From Achromobacter kerstersii (GTDB lineage: Bacteria; Pseudomonadota; Gammaproteobacteria; Burkholderiales; Burkholderiaceae_B): a DNA stretch of 64,000 nucleotides. Under the pieces are notes generated by a model that was not told the origin of the DNA, did no database searches, and was given only the letters and a program-made list of their open reading frames with translations. Numbering within the stretch: position 1 is the first letter of the stretch; each line of letters opens with the position of its first letter. The DNA lies in contig NZ_CADIJQ010000006.1 of assembly GCF_902859595.1 (NCBI RefSeq), positions 1 through 64,000 on the forward strand, written 5' to 3'. The position numbers were made by a program, and so were the translations under genes. This document shows positions 50,783 to 59,159 of this stretch, piece after piece.

Positions 50783-51790
50783 ATGGCTCACATCTATCTG
50801 GACGAACTTCAACACCTGGCGGCCGCCGCCCTGGCCGCCGCCGGCGCCAATCCGGCGATGGCGGACAGCACCGCCCGCGCGCTGGTCTTTGCCGAAAGCC
50901 AGGGCATCAGTTCCCACGGCCTGTCGCGCGTGCCGTTCTACGCCGGCCATCTGCGCGCCGGCCGCGCCATCGGCTCGGCCGTGCCGCGCATGGTGCACGA
51001 GCGCGGCGGCGCAGCGCTGATCGACGCGGGTTCGGGCCTGGCCTATCCCGCCTGCGCCATGGCGGTCGAGCAAGCCGCCCTGCGCGCCCGCGAACACGGC
51101 ATCGCCTTCATCGGCGTGGCCAACAGCCATCATTTCGGCGAAGCCGCCTACCACCTGGAAGCGCTGGCCGATGCCGGGCTGGTGGCGCTGGCGCTGAGCA
51201 ATTCGCCCGCCGCCATGCCGGCCTGGGGCGGCAAGCGTCCGCTGTTTGGCACCAACCCCATCGCCGCCATCTTTCCCCGCCGCAATGGCGCGCGGCTGGT
51301 GATTGATTTGTCTCTGTCGCAAGTGGCGCGCGGCAAACTGATGATCGCCGCGCGCGACCACCAGCCCATTCCGCTGGGCTGGGCATTGGACGCCGACGGC
51401 CAGCCCACCACTGACCCCAAGGCCGGGCTCGCAGGCAGCATGCTGCCCGCAGGCGGCGTCAAGGGCGCGATGCTGGCGCTGATTGTCGAACTGCTGGCGT
51501 GCGCGCTGACCGGCGCGCACTTCGGTTTCGAAACGGAATCGTTCTTTGTCGACGCAGGCGGCCCCGCGCAGCTGGGCCAGGCCTTCATGGCGATCGACCC
51601 GGGCGCGCTGGCGGGCAACAACACCTACCTGGAACGCGTCGAAACCCTGGTTGACGCCATGCTGGAAGACGACGGCGTGCGCCTGCCCGGCGACCGCCGC
51701 CGCAAGCTGCGCGACGAAGCCGTGAAGCACGGGGTCGACATCCCCGACCCGCTCATGGCGCAACTGCGCGAGATGGCGGGCGTGGCCTAG
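50783..51790 (+). CDS. Malate/L-lactate dehydrogenase family (Ldh) oxidoreductase
   Basis: The 335-residue NAD(P)-dependent 2-hydroxyacid dehydrogenase belongs to the type-2 malate/ureidoglycolate/sulfolactate group. Signatures include ESQGISSHGLSRVPFYAGHLRAG (in part: SQGISSHGLSR), VANSHHFGEAAYHLE with the catalytic histidine, and KRPLFGTNPIAAIFP. The real substrate is unknown. The gene is divergent from metX and converges on the AEC transporter gene after 4 bp, which may carry the related substrate. Confidence 0.87.
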   Translation: MAHIYLDELQHLAAAALAAAGANPAMADSTARALVFAESQGISSHGLSRVPFYAGHLRAGRAIGSAVPRMVHERGGAALIDAGSGLAYPACAMAVEQAALRAREHGIAFIGVANSHHFGEAAYHLEALADAGLVALALSNSPAAMPAWGGKRPLFGTNPIAAIFPRRNGARLVIDLSLSQVARGKLMIAARDHQPIPLGWALDADGQPTTDPKAGLAGSMLPAGGVKGAMLALIVELLACALTGAHFGFETESFFVDAGGPAQLGQAFMAIDPGALAGNNTYLERVETLVDAMLEDDGVRLPGDRRRKLRDEAVKHGVDIPDPLMAQLREMAGVA

Positions 51791-51794
51791 CGCG

Positions 51795-52691
51795 CTAGGC
51801 GCCCTGGGTGAACCACAACATCAAGGGCGCCAGCAACAGGAACACGACCGTCGACACCAGCACCGCGCCAGCGGCGGTGTCGCCCAGCGTCGTATAACGC
51901 TTGGCGTACATGTAGCTGACCACGGCGCACGGCATGGCCATTTGCAGGCTCAGCGGGCCGGCCAGCACGGGCTCCAGGTCCAGCGCCCACACCACGGCCA
52001 AGCCTGCCGCCAGGCCCACCACCAGCCGGATCGCCGCGACTTTCGCGCCATCGCGCAGGCCGTTGGACGGAATCAGCGCCAGCGCATGGCCCAGGCTCAG
52101 CAGCATCAGCGGCACCGTCACCGCGCCCAGCATGCGGGCCGTTTCAATCATCCATTCCGGGACGGGGATATGCAGCATGCGCAATGCCACCGCCACCACC
52201 GACGCCAGCAGAATGGGGCTTTTCCAGCTGCCCTTGGTGTTCACGCCCGGCAGCAGCCGCACGGCGATTGTGTGCATGACAAAGGAATTCACGGCAAAGA
52301 ATGCCACGGCCACCGACAGGCCCGCATCGCCAAACGCCAGTTGCGAAATGGGCAGGCCCAGGTTGCCGGCGTTGGGCAGGAAGGCCGTGGGCAGCAGCGT
52401 GCGCACCGGCAACTTCCACAATTTCAGCAGCAGCGCGCCAACCGCGGCGCACAGCAGCAGCGCCAGCAACGTGGCCGCCGCCACGTCGGCCAACGCGCGA
52501 TCGTCCAGGTGGGTCGTGACAAAGGTGTGGAACACCAGGGCCGGCGTGGTCACGGAGGTGACGAGCGTGGTGATGAACGCCCCGCCAAAAGGGATATCGC
52601 GCTTGCCCCACAACACCCCGATGCCGACGCACGACAACAAAGGCAGCATCAGCACAATGGCTGACAGGTAAAACTGGGCAATGGCAAACAT
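51795..52691 (-). CDS. AEC (auxin efflux carrier) family transporter
   Basis: The 298-residue protein has about ten membrane helices in the two-bundle AEC arrangement with the characteristic broken-helix region near ALPNAGNLGLPISQLAFGD (here FLPNAGNLGLPISQLAFGD). AEC members move malate, malonate or other organic acids. It faces the Ldh-family dehydrogenase gene tail to tail with four bases between, which suggests but does not show a shared hydroxyacid pathway. Confidence 0.88.
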   Translation of the reverse strand: MFAIAQFYLSAIVLMLPLLSCVGIGVLWGKRDIPFGGAFITTLVTSVTTPALVFHTFVTTHLDDRALADVAAATLLALLLCAAVGALLLKLWKLPVRTLLPTAFLPNAGNLGLPISQLAFGDAGLSVAVAFFAVNSFVMHTIAVRLLPGVNTKGSWKSPILLASVVAVALRMLHIPVPEWMIETARMLGAVTVPLMLLSLGHALALIPSNGLRDGAKVAAIRLVVGLAAGLAVVWALDLEPVLAGPLSLQMAMPCAVVSYMYAKRYTTLGDTAAGAVLVSTVVFLLLAPLMLWFTQGA

Positions 52692-52813
52692 ACAACTATT
52701 CCGTCAGAGATAAAGAGATTGATGCGCCAAGGCATCAATGCTTGCCCAGGGGCGATGTGGGCCGCAGCATGGGGGCACCTTGTCAACTACAGGGCGCACC
52801 GCCCATTGCCGCC

Positions 52814-53155
52814 ATGTCCGTCAATCGTCCGCTGTCCGCATATTGCCCCGACCTGTTGCCCAGCAACCCGCCCCTGTCCCGCTTGCACCCGCCGATTTCG
52901 CCGCTGACCTCACTGTCGGCGCCCTTGCCCAGCGAGATGTCGGCCGCCAAGCCCCTGTCAGACCGCCAGGCCATCTGCCTGTTCTGGTCGGCCGCAGGCA
53001 AAACCAGCTGGGAAACGGCCCGCATCCTGGATGTCAGTGAAAGCACCGTGAATTTCCACCTGCGCAACGCCTGCACAAAGCTCGGCGTCCGGGGCCGGCG
53101 AGCCGCCGTGGTGGCGGCAATACGCCAGGGGCTGCTGGACACCGTCATGGTTTGA
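52814..53155 (+). CDS. Small LuxR-type helix-turn-helix protein lacking a sensor domain
   Basis: The 113-residue protein carries a LuxR-type DNA-binding domain at about 47-105 (LSDRQAICLFWSAAGKTSWETARIL, quoted in part: AAGKTSWETARIL, and SESTVNFHLRNACTKLGV). The GKTSWE and TVNFH signature is the one found in acyl-homoserine-lactone-type LuxR regulators, but the autoinducer domain is missing; only about 45 low-complexity residues precede it. Starts at 52742 (TTG) and 52937 (ATG) are alternatives. It overlaps the convergent lipoprotein gene by 11 bp. It could compete with a full-length regulator or be a decayed remnant. Confidence 0.7.
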   Translation: MSVNRPLSAYCPDLLPSNPPLSRLHPPISPLTSLSAPLPSEMSAAKPLSDRQAICLFWSAAGKTSWETARILDVSESTVNFHLRNACTKLGVRGRRAAVVAAIRQGLLDTVMV

Positions 53156-53702
53156 CGGGTTTGGCCGGGTTCACCACCACCGACCGCAGGAATTCCCGCG
53201 CGCGTTCGGCGGGCAGGCTTTCCGTCGTGCCCGCCGCCACCGCTTCGATCAGCATGGTGTCAGTGACCCAGACCTTCGCCTGCAACCATCCCGGCTTGCC
53301 CATGGCTTTGCCGTGCACCTCGATTTCCTGGCCGTAGGGCGGCCACGCCATAGGCGGGGGGGCCTGCATGTTGGCGTACAGCGAATGCATCAGCGCCACG
53401 CCCAACGCCTGCTTGGCCACCGGGTCCGCCGCAATGTCGGGCGGCAGCGGCGCGCTGCCGATGGCAAACACCGCTTCACCCACCGTGGCCGTGGCCAGGG
53501 TAAAACGCAAGGTATGGGTATCCAGGCGCAAGTCGCGGGTTTCCGTCGACACGCGATCCGGGAACGCGGCGCGCACATGCCCGTCGGCCACGTCCACTTC
53601 GCGCCAGTTGTAACGGGGCGAGCAGGCAGCTACCAGCAGCGCCAACCCCACAATCACGCCGGCTTTCTTGAACATGAAACGAAACAGCGATGAAATCGTC
53701 AT
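53145..53702 (-). CDS. Putative lipoprotein of unknown function
   Basis: The 185-residue protein has a lipoprotein signal with lipobox LVAAC near residue 26, so it should be tethered to the outer or inner membrane facing the periplasm. No enzymatic motif was recognised in the rest (for example YNWREVDVADGHVRAAFPDRV and the C-terminal SVVVNPAKPVKP). The start at 53702 was chosen; an ATG at 53675 gives a shorter signal (MFKKAGVIVGLALLVAAC). It ends inside the last codons of the convergent LuxR-type gene. Confidence 0.72.
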   Translation of the reverse strand: MTISSLFRFMFKKAGVIVGLALLVAACSPRYNWREVDVADGHVRAAFPDRVSTETRDLRLDTHTLRFTLATATVGEAVFAIGSAPLPPDIAADPVAKQALGVALMHSLYANMQAPPPMAWPPYGQEIEVHGKAMGKPGWLQAKVWVTDTMLIEAVAAGTTESLPAERAREFLRSVVVNPAKPVKP

Positions 53703-53746
53703 TACCCGAGGCCCGTGACGCCTAATCATTTCGAGGAATCTGGAAA

Positions 53747-54655
53747 TTGTCGCCGATTTCGATGACCCCTGCGCCTGACGGCACGCCACTGGCCAATTAT
53801 CTTTGGCCCGCCGCCCCCAATGTGCCCCCGCCGATTACCGGCGCGGGCACCCCCGGCATCTACCTGCTGCACGGGCTGAGCGAACACGCCGGGCGCTATG
53901 ACCGCCTGGCCCGCTGGCTGGCCGCACGCGGCTGGACGGTGGGCGCGCACGACCACCGCGGCCACGGCCGCTCGGGCGGCGCCCCCGCCACGCTCGCCCA
54001 CCAGGAAGACCTGGTCACTGACGCCGTCGAACGGCTGACCGCCTGGACGCAAGCCCAAGGCCGCCCGCCCATCGTGCTGGCCCACAGTCTGGGCGCGCTG
54101 GTGGCGGTGCGCATTGCGCTGCGCCGCATGGCCGAACTGGATGCGCTGGTGCTCAGTTCGCCGCCTTTCGTGGTCAACGTCCCGCTATGGGTGCGCCGCA
54201 CGCTGACGTGGATGTCCCTGCATGCCCCGGACCTGCGCGTGCCCCACGGGCTGGCGCCCGCCCGTATCTCGCATGACCGGGCGGTCGTCAAAGCCTACCG
54301 GTCCGACCCGCTGGTGCGGCGCCGCATGACAGGCCGGCTGGCGCGCTTCGTGGACGAAGGCGGCCAGGAAGCCCTGCGCGAGGCCGGGCTGCTGCCCTGC
54401 CGCACCCTGCTGATGGTGGCGGGCGACGATTCCATCGTCGCGGCCGAAGGCAGCCGCCAATTCGCACAGCGGGCGCCCGCCGAATTGCTGACTCTGCGCT
54501 GGTACGACACCGCCTGGCACGAGATTTTCAATGAAACGGCCCCTATTTCCGATCCGGTTTATGCTGACCTGGACGAGTGGCTGGCGCGTACGGCTCAGGC
54601 ATTGTCCCTGCGCCCAGTATTGGCTCCCTCGGCACAGGAAGCCGGCACCCCGTAA
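53747..54655 (+). CDS. Alpha/beta hydrolase (monoacylglycerol lipase/serine aminopeptidase S33 type)
   Basis: The 302-residue hydrolase has the oxyanion motif LLHGLSEHAGRYD, DHRGHGRSGG, and the nucleophile elbow AHSLGALVA with S114; the usual Asp/His partners are in MVAGDDSIV and DTAWHEIFNE. It is similar to lysophospholipase/monoglyceride lipase proteins. A TTG at 53747 has GAGGA at the right distance, and an ATG at 53762 is also possible. It is followed by gshA after 32 bp and is divergent from the lipoprotein gene. Confidence 0.87.
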   Translation: MSPISMTPAPDGTPLANYLWPAAPNVPPPITGAGTPGIYLLHGLSEHAGRYDRLARWLAARGWTVGAHDHRGHGRSGGAPATLAHQEDLVTDAVERLTAWTQAQGRPPIVLAHSLGALVAVRIALRRMAELDALVLSSPPFVVNVPLWVRRTLTWMSLHAPDLRVPHGLAPARISHDRAVVKAYRSDPLVRRRMTGRLARFVDEGGQEALREAGLLPCRTLLMVAGDDSIVAAEGSRQFAQRAPAELLTLRWYDTAWHEIFNETAPISDPVYADLDEWLARTAQALSLRPVLAPSAQEAGTP

Positions 54656-54687
54656 AATCCGGCGACAGACCCATACGAGAAGAATCC

Positions 54688-56259
54688 GTGACTGATACCG
54701 CCGCCAACCGCCTCTCCCGCCTAGAGGCCAACCGCTCGCTGCTGACCCAGACGCTGCGAGGCATTGAGAAAGAAGGCCTGCGCGTGGACGAACAGGGCAT
54801 CCTGTCGCGCACCCCGCACCCCGCTGGCCTGGGTTCGGCACTGACCAACGAACACGTCACCACCGATTATTCCGAGTCGCTGCTCGAACTGATCACGGGC
54901 ACCCACACGGATGTGGACGCGCTGCTGGCCGAGCTCACCAATACCCACCGCCACGTTTACAGCGTGCTGGACCACGAGCTCATCTGGAATCAGTCGATGC
55001 CGGCCACGCTGCCCGCAGAAGCCGACATTCCCATCGCCTGGTACGGCAAGTCGAACACCGGCATGCTCAAGCATGTTTACCGCCGGGGTCTGGCCGAACG
55101 CTATGGCAAGACGATGCAATGCATCGCCGGCGTGCATTACAACTTCTCGCTAGCCGAAGACTTGTGGTCGGTGCTGGATACGCAGCCTGGCTCGGTGCAA
55201 GACCGCCGTTCGCGCGGCTACATCGGGCTGATCCGGAACTTCACGCGCTATTCCTGGTTGCTGATGTATCTGTTCGGCGCGGCCCCCGCGCTGGCCAGCG
55301 ACTTCCTGCGCGGCCGCGAACACCCCTTGAACCGCCTGGGCGACCACACGCTCTACTTGCCGCATGCCACCAGCCTGCGCATGAGCGACCTGGGTTACCA
55401 GAACAAGGCGCAGTCGCAGTTGAAGCTTTGCTACAACGACCTGGACACGTTCCTGGGCCGTTTGTACGACGCCGTGACGCAGCCCTGGCCCGACTACCAA
55501 AAGCTGGGCACGCATCGCAACGGCGAATGGATTCAGCTGAACACCAACGTGCTCCAGATCGAAAACGAGTACTACTCCAGCATCCGCCCCAAGCGCGCCA
55601 CCGGCCGCTGCGAACGCCCCATCACGGCGCTTGCGGAACGCGGCGTGCAGTACGTGGAAGTGCGCTGCCTGGATATCGACCCCAGCTCGCCCGTGGGCAT
55701 CGACGCCAGCACCAGCCGCTTCGTTGACGCCTTCCTGCTGTTCTGCACCACGTCCGACAGCCCGTTCTTCCCCGCCAGCGGCTACTGCCAGCGCAGCGCC
55801 GACAACTTCTCGACCGTCGTCAAGGAAGGCCGCAAGCCCGGCCTGATGCTCGACCGCGAAGGCCAGGCCGTATCGCTCACGCAATGGGGCCACGAACTGC
55901 TGGACCAGATCGCGCCGTACGCCGCGTTGTTCGATTCCGCGCTCGGCGGCAACGCCTATGCCGAAGCCTTGTCCGCGCAGCGCGCCAAGCTTGATCACCC
56001 CGACACCACGCCGTCGGCGCGCTTGCTGGAAGCGCTGACGCAAAGCGGCTTGTCGTTCCATGATTATTCGCTGCAACAAAGCCGCCAACACGCAGACACG
56101 CTGCGCGCGCAAGCGCTGCCGTCAGATCTGGCGGCCGCCTATGAGCAAGCCGCCGCGCAGTCCACGGTGGAACAACAACGCCTGGAGCAATCCGACACGG
56201 TGGATTTCGACACCTATGTCGCCCGCTACCACGAGGCGCTGAAAGCGCCGCGCAAATAA
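54688..56259 (+). CDS. gshA: Glutamate-cysteine ligase GshA (proteobacterial type)
   Basis: GshA makes gamma-glutamylcysteine, the first step of glutathione synthesis. The 523-residue enzyme is the E. coli type, with IEKEGLRVD, DYSESLLELITG, MQCIAGVHYNFS, RNFTRYSWLL and YVEVRCLDIDP as conserved segments. It begins with GTG at 54688 after GAGAAG; the frame remains open upstream to 54577, but that part overlaps the hydrolase gene. A perfect 9-bp hairpin follows its stop. Confidence 0.95.
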   Translation: MTDTAANRLSRLEANRSLLTQTLRGIEKEGLRVDEQGILSRTPHPAGLGSALTNEHVTTDYSESLLELITGTHTDVDALLAELTNTHRHVYSVLDHELIWNQSMPATLPAEADIPIAWYGKSNTGMLKHVYRRGLAERYGKTMQCIAGVHYNFSLAEDLWSVLDTQPGSVQDRRSRGYIGLIRNFTRYSWLLMYLFGAAPALASDFLRGREHPLNRLGDHTLYLPHATSLRMSDLGYQNKAQSQLKLCYNDLDTFLGRLYDAVTQPWPDYQKLGTHRNGEWIQLNTNVLQIENEYYSSIRPKRATGRCERPITALAERGVQYVEVRCLDIDPSSPVGIDASTSRFVDAFLLFCTTSDSPFFPASGYCQRSADNFSTVVKEGRKPGLMLDREGQAVSLTQWGHELLDQIAPYAALFDSALGGNAYAEALSAQRAKLDHPDTTPSARLLEALTQSGLSFHDYSLQQSRQHADTLRAQALPSDLAAAYEQAAAQSTVEQQRLEQSDTVDFDTYVARYHEALKAPRK

Positions 56260-56283
56260 GGCGTATCGTTAGGGTTTGGTTTT

Positions 56284-56307
56284 GCGGCGCCCGTTCCTGG
56301 GCGCCGC
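56284..56307. terminator. Perfect 9-bp hairpin after gshA
   Basis: GCGGCGCCC (56284-56292) and GGGCGCCGC (56299-56307) form a perfect stem. There is no T-tract after it, so termination would need other factors. It lies between gshA and the lipocalin gene. Confidence 0.4.
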
Positions 56308-56339
56308 GAATCACGTCAGTCACTCAGGAGGTTTTTTCC

Positions 56340-56861
56340 ATGCGCCGCACTGCAACACTCTTGCTGGCCTTGGCAGCCAGCATGGCGGGTATCGCCCATG
56401 CCGCGCCGCCCGCCATGCAGACCGTGGAATCGGTAGACCTGAAACGCTACGCAGGCATGTGGTACGAGATCGCGAATTTTCCGATGTTCTTCCAGCGCAA
56501 CTGCGTCGGCGACACCACGGCGGAATACACCGCGCATCCCGATGGCACGATAGGCGTGAACAATCGCTGCCGCACGAAGGATGGCGATATCGATTCCGCC
56601 TCCGGTACCGCCACTGTCGTGGAAGGCAGCAACAACGCCAAGCTTGAAGTCACGTTCGTCAAACCCTTCAAGGGCGACTACTGGGTCATCGGCCTGGACC
56701 CGGAATACCGCTGGGCGGTGGTGGGCACGCCCGACCGCAAGTACCTGTGGATTCTGTCGCGTTCGCCGCAACTGCCCAAGGAAGAATTGGACAAAGCCCT
56801 GGCCGCGGCCACGGCTCAGGGCTATCAATTAGATGAACTGCGCTACACACCGCAGAAGTGA
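56340..56861 (+). CDS. Lipocalin family protein (Blc-like)
   Basis: The 173-residue protein has a signal peptide (MRRTATLLLALAASMAGIAHA) without a lipobox cysteine, so it is probably soluble in the periplasm, unlike E. coli Blc. The lipocalin signature is DLKRYAGMWYEIANFP, with later YRWAVVGTPDRKYLWILSR. It would carry a lipid or hydrophobic ligand. A strong AGGAGG ribosome site precedes the start (56326-56331). Confidence 0.9.
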   Translation: MRRTATLLLALAASMAGIAHAAPPAMQTVESVDLKRYAGMWYEIANFPMFFQRNCVGDTTAEYTAHPDGTIGVNNRCRTKDGDIDSASGTATVVEGSNNAKLEVTFVKPFKGDYWVIGLDPEYRWAVVGTPDRKYLWILSRSPQLPKEELDKALAAATAQGYQLDELRYTPQK

Positions 56862-56918
56862 CGCAGCACTGACGCAGCTGTAGCTCAGCAGCCGCTCAGC
56901 AGTCTCTCAGCAATGACA

Positions 56919-56950
56919 CAACCGGCGCATGATTGCGCCGGTTGTCATTT
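56919..56950 (+). terminator. Terminator-like hairpin between the lipocalin and desuccinylase genes
   Basis: CAACCGGCGCA (56919-56929) pairs exactly with TGCGCCGGTTG (56934-56944) across TGAT, then TCATTT. It lies in the convergent gap 58 bp after the lipocalin stop. Confidence 0.6.
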
Positions 56951-56974
56951 GGCCACGAATCAGCCCACGACAGG

Positions 56975-57919
56975 TCAGCCCGCGTAGTCTCGCGCCAGAC
57001 GCACGACCGTCACGCCGGGCTTCAACTGCCGCAACGACGGCATGATCAGCGTGCAGTGATCGTACGGCGTCACGATGGGCTGGCCATCTGCCCAGCCGAT
57101 CACCGAACCCGCTGCTTCCAGCGTTTCCAGCCCTGTCCAGCCCTGCGCAAACTGCACGTCCATCGACGGTGCAACGACGGCATTCGTCACTTCCAGCACA
57201 CGTTGCACGGCAGGATCAGGCATCAGCCAGCCCGCCGGCAGGTCAGCCGCATCCAGCACGCCCGACTCCACCAGCATGCGCGCCACCATGTCGCGCGCCA
57301 CATCGCGCGCGGCCAGCTCGCCGTGGAAACCGCATTCGATCAGCAAGGCGCAGGCGTCTTCGCGCGCCGGGTCGCCGAACTGCGCAAAGTCACGCATGCG
57401 CACGCCGTCCTTGTGACCCGCATCCACGATCACGTGTTGCGGCGCCTTCAGGCGGCGCGCCAACGCGATGTTGCGCGGCAAAACGCCCGTCAACAACAAG
57501 GGCGCGCCCGGCTCATGCATGGAATGCAAATCCAGCAGCCAGTCCGCGCGCTCCACAAAGGGGCGCAGGGCCGCGCCGCGCTGGCGGTCGGGCGTGGTCG
57601 GGTTGTCCAGGCGCTCGGCGCTCCAGACGCGGTTCATGTCTTCGGCTACGAAGCGCGAGGCATCGTGGTTGGCATGATCAAAGCGGTCGAACGCGTCCAG
57701 GTTGCAGAACGCCAGCGTCAGGCTGCCGCGGCGCGGCTTCACGCCAGCGGCCAGCAAGTCCTTCAACGCCCACGCGCCGCACAGCTCGTTGCCGTGCACC
57801 AGCGCGGACACCATGAGCGTGCGTCCCGGCACGCCCGAATCAAAATGCCACACGCCCGGCGTGCCAGTGTTGCCGGCGCGCTCGGCGCTCAGGTCGGGAA
57901 CGGGAAGCTTGAATTCCAT
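56975..57919 (-). CDS. Succinylglutamate desuccinylase/aspartoacylase family protein
   Basis: This 314-residue zinc carboxypeptidase-fold amidohydrolase has the metal ligands H42 and E45 (VHGNELCGAW) and H132 (LDLHSMHEPG), and the catalytic glutamate E195 (LLIECGFHGE). AstE-like enzymes cleave N-acyl amino acids such as N-succinylglutamate or N-acetylaspartate. The other arginine-succinyltransferase pathway genes are absent, so it may be a separate deacylase. It is downstream of the Bug receptor gene on the same strand. Confidence 0.87.
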   Translation of the reverse strand: MEFKLPVPDLSAERAGNTGTPGVWHFDSGVPGRTLMVSALVHGNELCGAWALKDLLAAGVKPRRGSLTLAFCNLDAFDRFDHANHDASRFVAEDMNRVWSAERLDNPTTPDRQRGAALRPFVERADWLLDLHSMHEPGAPLLLTGVLPRNIALARRLKAPQHVIVDAGHKDGVRMRDFAQFGDPAREDACALLIECGFHGELAARDVARDMVARMLVESGVLDAADLPAGWLMPDPAVQRVLEVTNAVVAPSMDVQFAQGWTGLETLEAAGSVIGWADGQPIVTPYDHCTLIMPSLRQLKPGVTVVRLARDYAG

Positions 57920-57975
57920 GGTGTGATCCGCTGTGTTGCCTGGTGATGCGATGGGGTTGATGGCTGTGGTTTTAG

Positions 57976-58010
57976 TGCACGTCTACTGCACGTTTACTCT
58001 GCACGTTTAC
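57976..58010. repeat. Three degenerate tandem copies of an 11-13 bp unit at a gene end
   Basis: TGCACGTCTAC (57976), TGCACGTTTACTC (57987) and TGCACGTTTACTG (58000) run head to tail. The last copy contains the Bug-gene stop codon. Confidence 0.7.
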
Positions 58011-58999
58011 TGTGCTTCGATCTTGGCGGCCTTGACCAGCGCGCCGTACTTCTTCGTCTCTTCGGCCTGATAGGCCACCATGTCCACGCCCGGCTTGGCC
58101 ACTTCGCCGCCTGCGTCCTGCATCTTGTTGCGGAACGGTTCGGACTTCAGCGTTTCATCCAGCACGGTGCGCAGCTTGGTGACCACCGGCTCCGGCAAAC
58201 CCGCCGGGCCATACAGCGCGAACCACAGGTTGATATCGACAGATTCAAAGCCCGGGGTAGCGGCCAGCGGCGCGATCTCGGGCGCGGCCGGCGAACGCTT
58301 GTTCTCGGTCAGCCCCAGCGCCACGATGTTGCCGCTGCGCACTTGCGGCAGGCCCGAAGACAGCACCAGCATGCCGTAGTCCAGCTGGCCGCTCATCAGG
58401 TCCGTCACCAGCGGCGACACACCGCGGTACGGCACGTGTTCGGCGCGCGTGCCGGTGGCCTGGTTGATCATTTCGCCCGCCAGATGCAGCGTGGTGCCCA
58501 CGCCCGACGAGCCGTAGTTGAACGTGCCGGCGTCAGCGCCGCGCAGCTTCTTCAGATAGTCGGCGGCAGTTTTCACGCCGGAATTCTTGCTGGCGGCCAG
58601 CAGCATCGGCTGCGAGGCCACGAGGCCCAGCGCCGTGAAATCCTTGGCGCTGTCGTACTTCACCGCCGTGTTGATCATGCGGGCAATCACCATTTCATTG
58701 GTCGAGCCCAGAAAGATGGTGTAGCCGTCGGGGGCCGCACGCGCCACGCGTTGCGCGCCGATGGTGCCGCCGGCGCCGCCCACGTTTTCGACCACCACGG
58801 TCTGGCCCAGGCGCTTGCCCAGCTCTTCGCCCAACAGGCGCGCGGTCAGGTCCAGGCTGCCGCCGGCGGGGTAGCCGACGATCAGCGAAATGGTACGGGC
58901 GGGGTAATCCGCGGCAGACGCGGCCGGGGCGGCAGCCAGGGCCGAGGCGGCACACAACGCAACAAGCGCTGCACGCAGCGGATGCAGAATGGACTTCAT
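58007..58999 (-). CDS. Bug family tripartite tricarboxylate transporter substrate-binding protein
   Basis: The 330-residue periplasmic receptor has a signal peptide (about 1-29, ending ASAADYPA) and the two-lobed Bug fold, with family segments ISLIVGYPAGGSLDLTARLL (in part) and VENVGGAGGTIGAQRVARA. Such receptors are greatly amplified in Bordetella and Achromobacter and bind acids or amides. No TctA/TctB permease genes are adjacent. The downstream desuccinylase-like gene could use the imported compound. The LysR gene lies upstream on the same strand. Confidence 0.9.
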   Translation of the reverse strand: MKSILHPLRAALVALCAASALAAAPAASAADYPARTISLIVGYPAGGSLDLTARLLGEELGKRLGQTVVVENVGGAGGTIGAQRVARAAPDGYTIFLGSTNEMVIARMINTAVKYDSAKDFTALGLVASQPMLLAASKNSGVKTAADYLKKLRGADAGTFNYGSSGVGTTLHLAGEMINQATGTRAEHVPYRGVSPLVTDLMSGQLDYGMLVLSSGLPQVRSGNIVALGLTENKRSPAAPEIAPLAATPGFESVDINLWFALYGPAGLPEPVVTKLRTVLDETLKSEPFRNKMQDAGGEVAKPGVDMVAYQAEETKKYGALVKAAKIEAQ

Positions 59000-59159
59000 G
59001 GTTTTCTTCCTTGGGGTGCTGGGGGTGGACGGCGTGGCCGTCTCATTTGAGGTTTAGGCTCACATTTTCGTGGCGCGCACGCACGTCATCCGTGCCAAAA
59101 CGGCACATCTTCGTGCTTATCTTGTTTTTCGATAATGATGGGCAGCCGCAGAACGGCGA

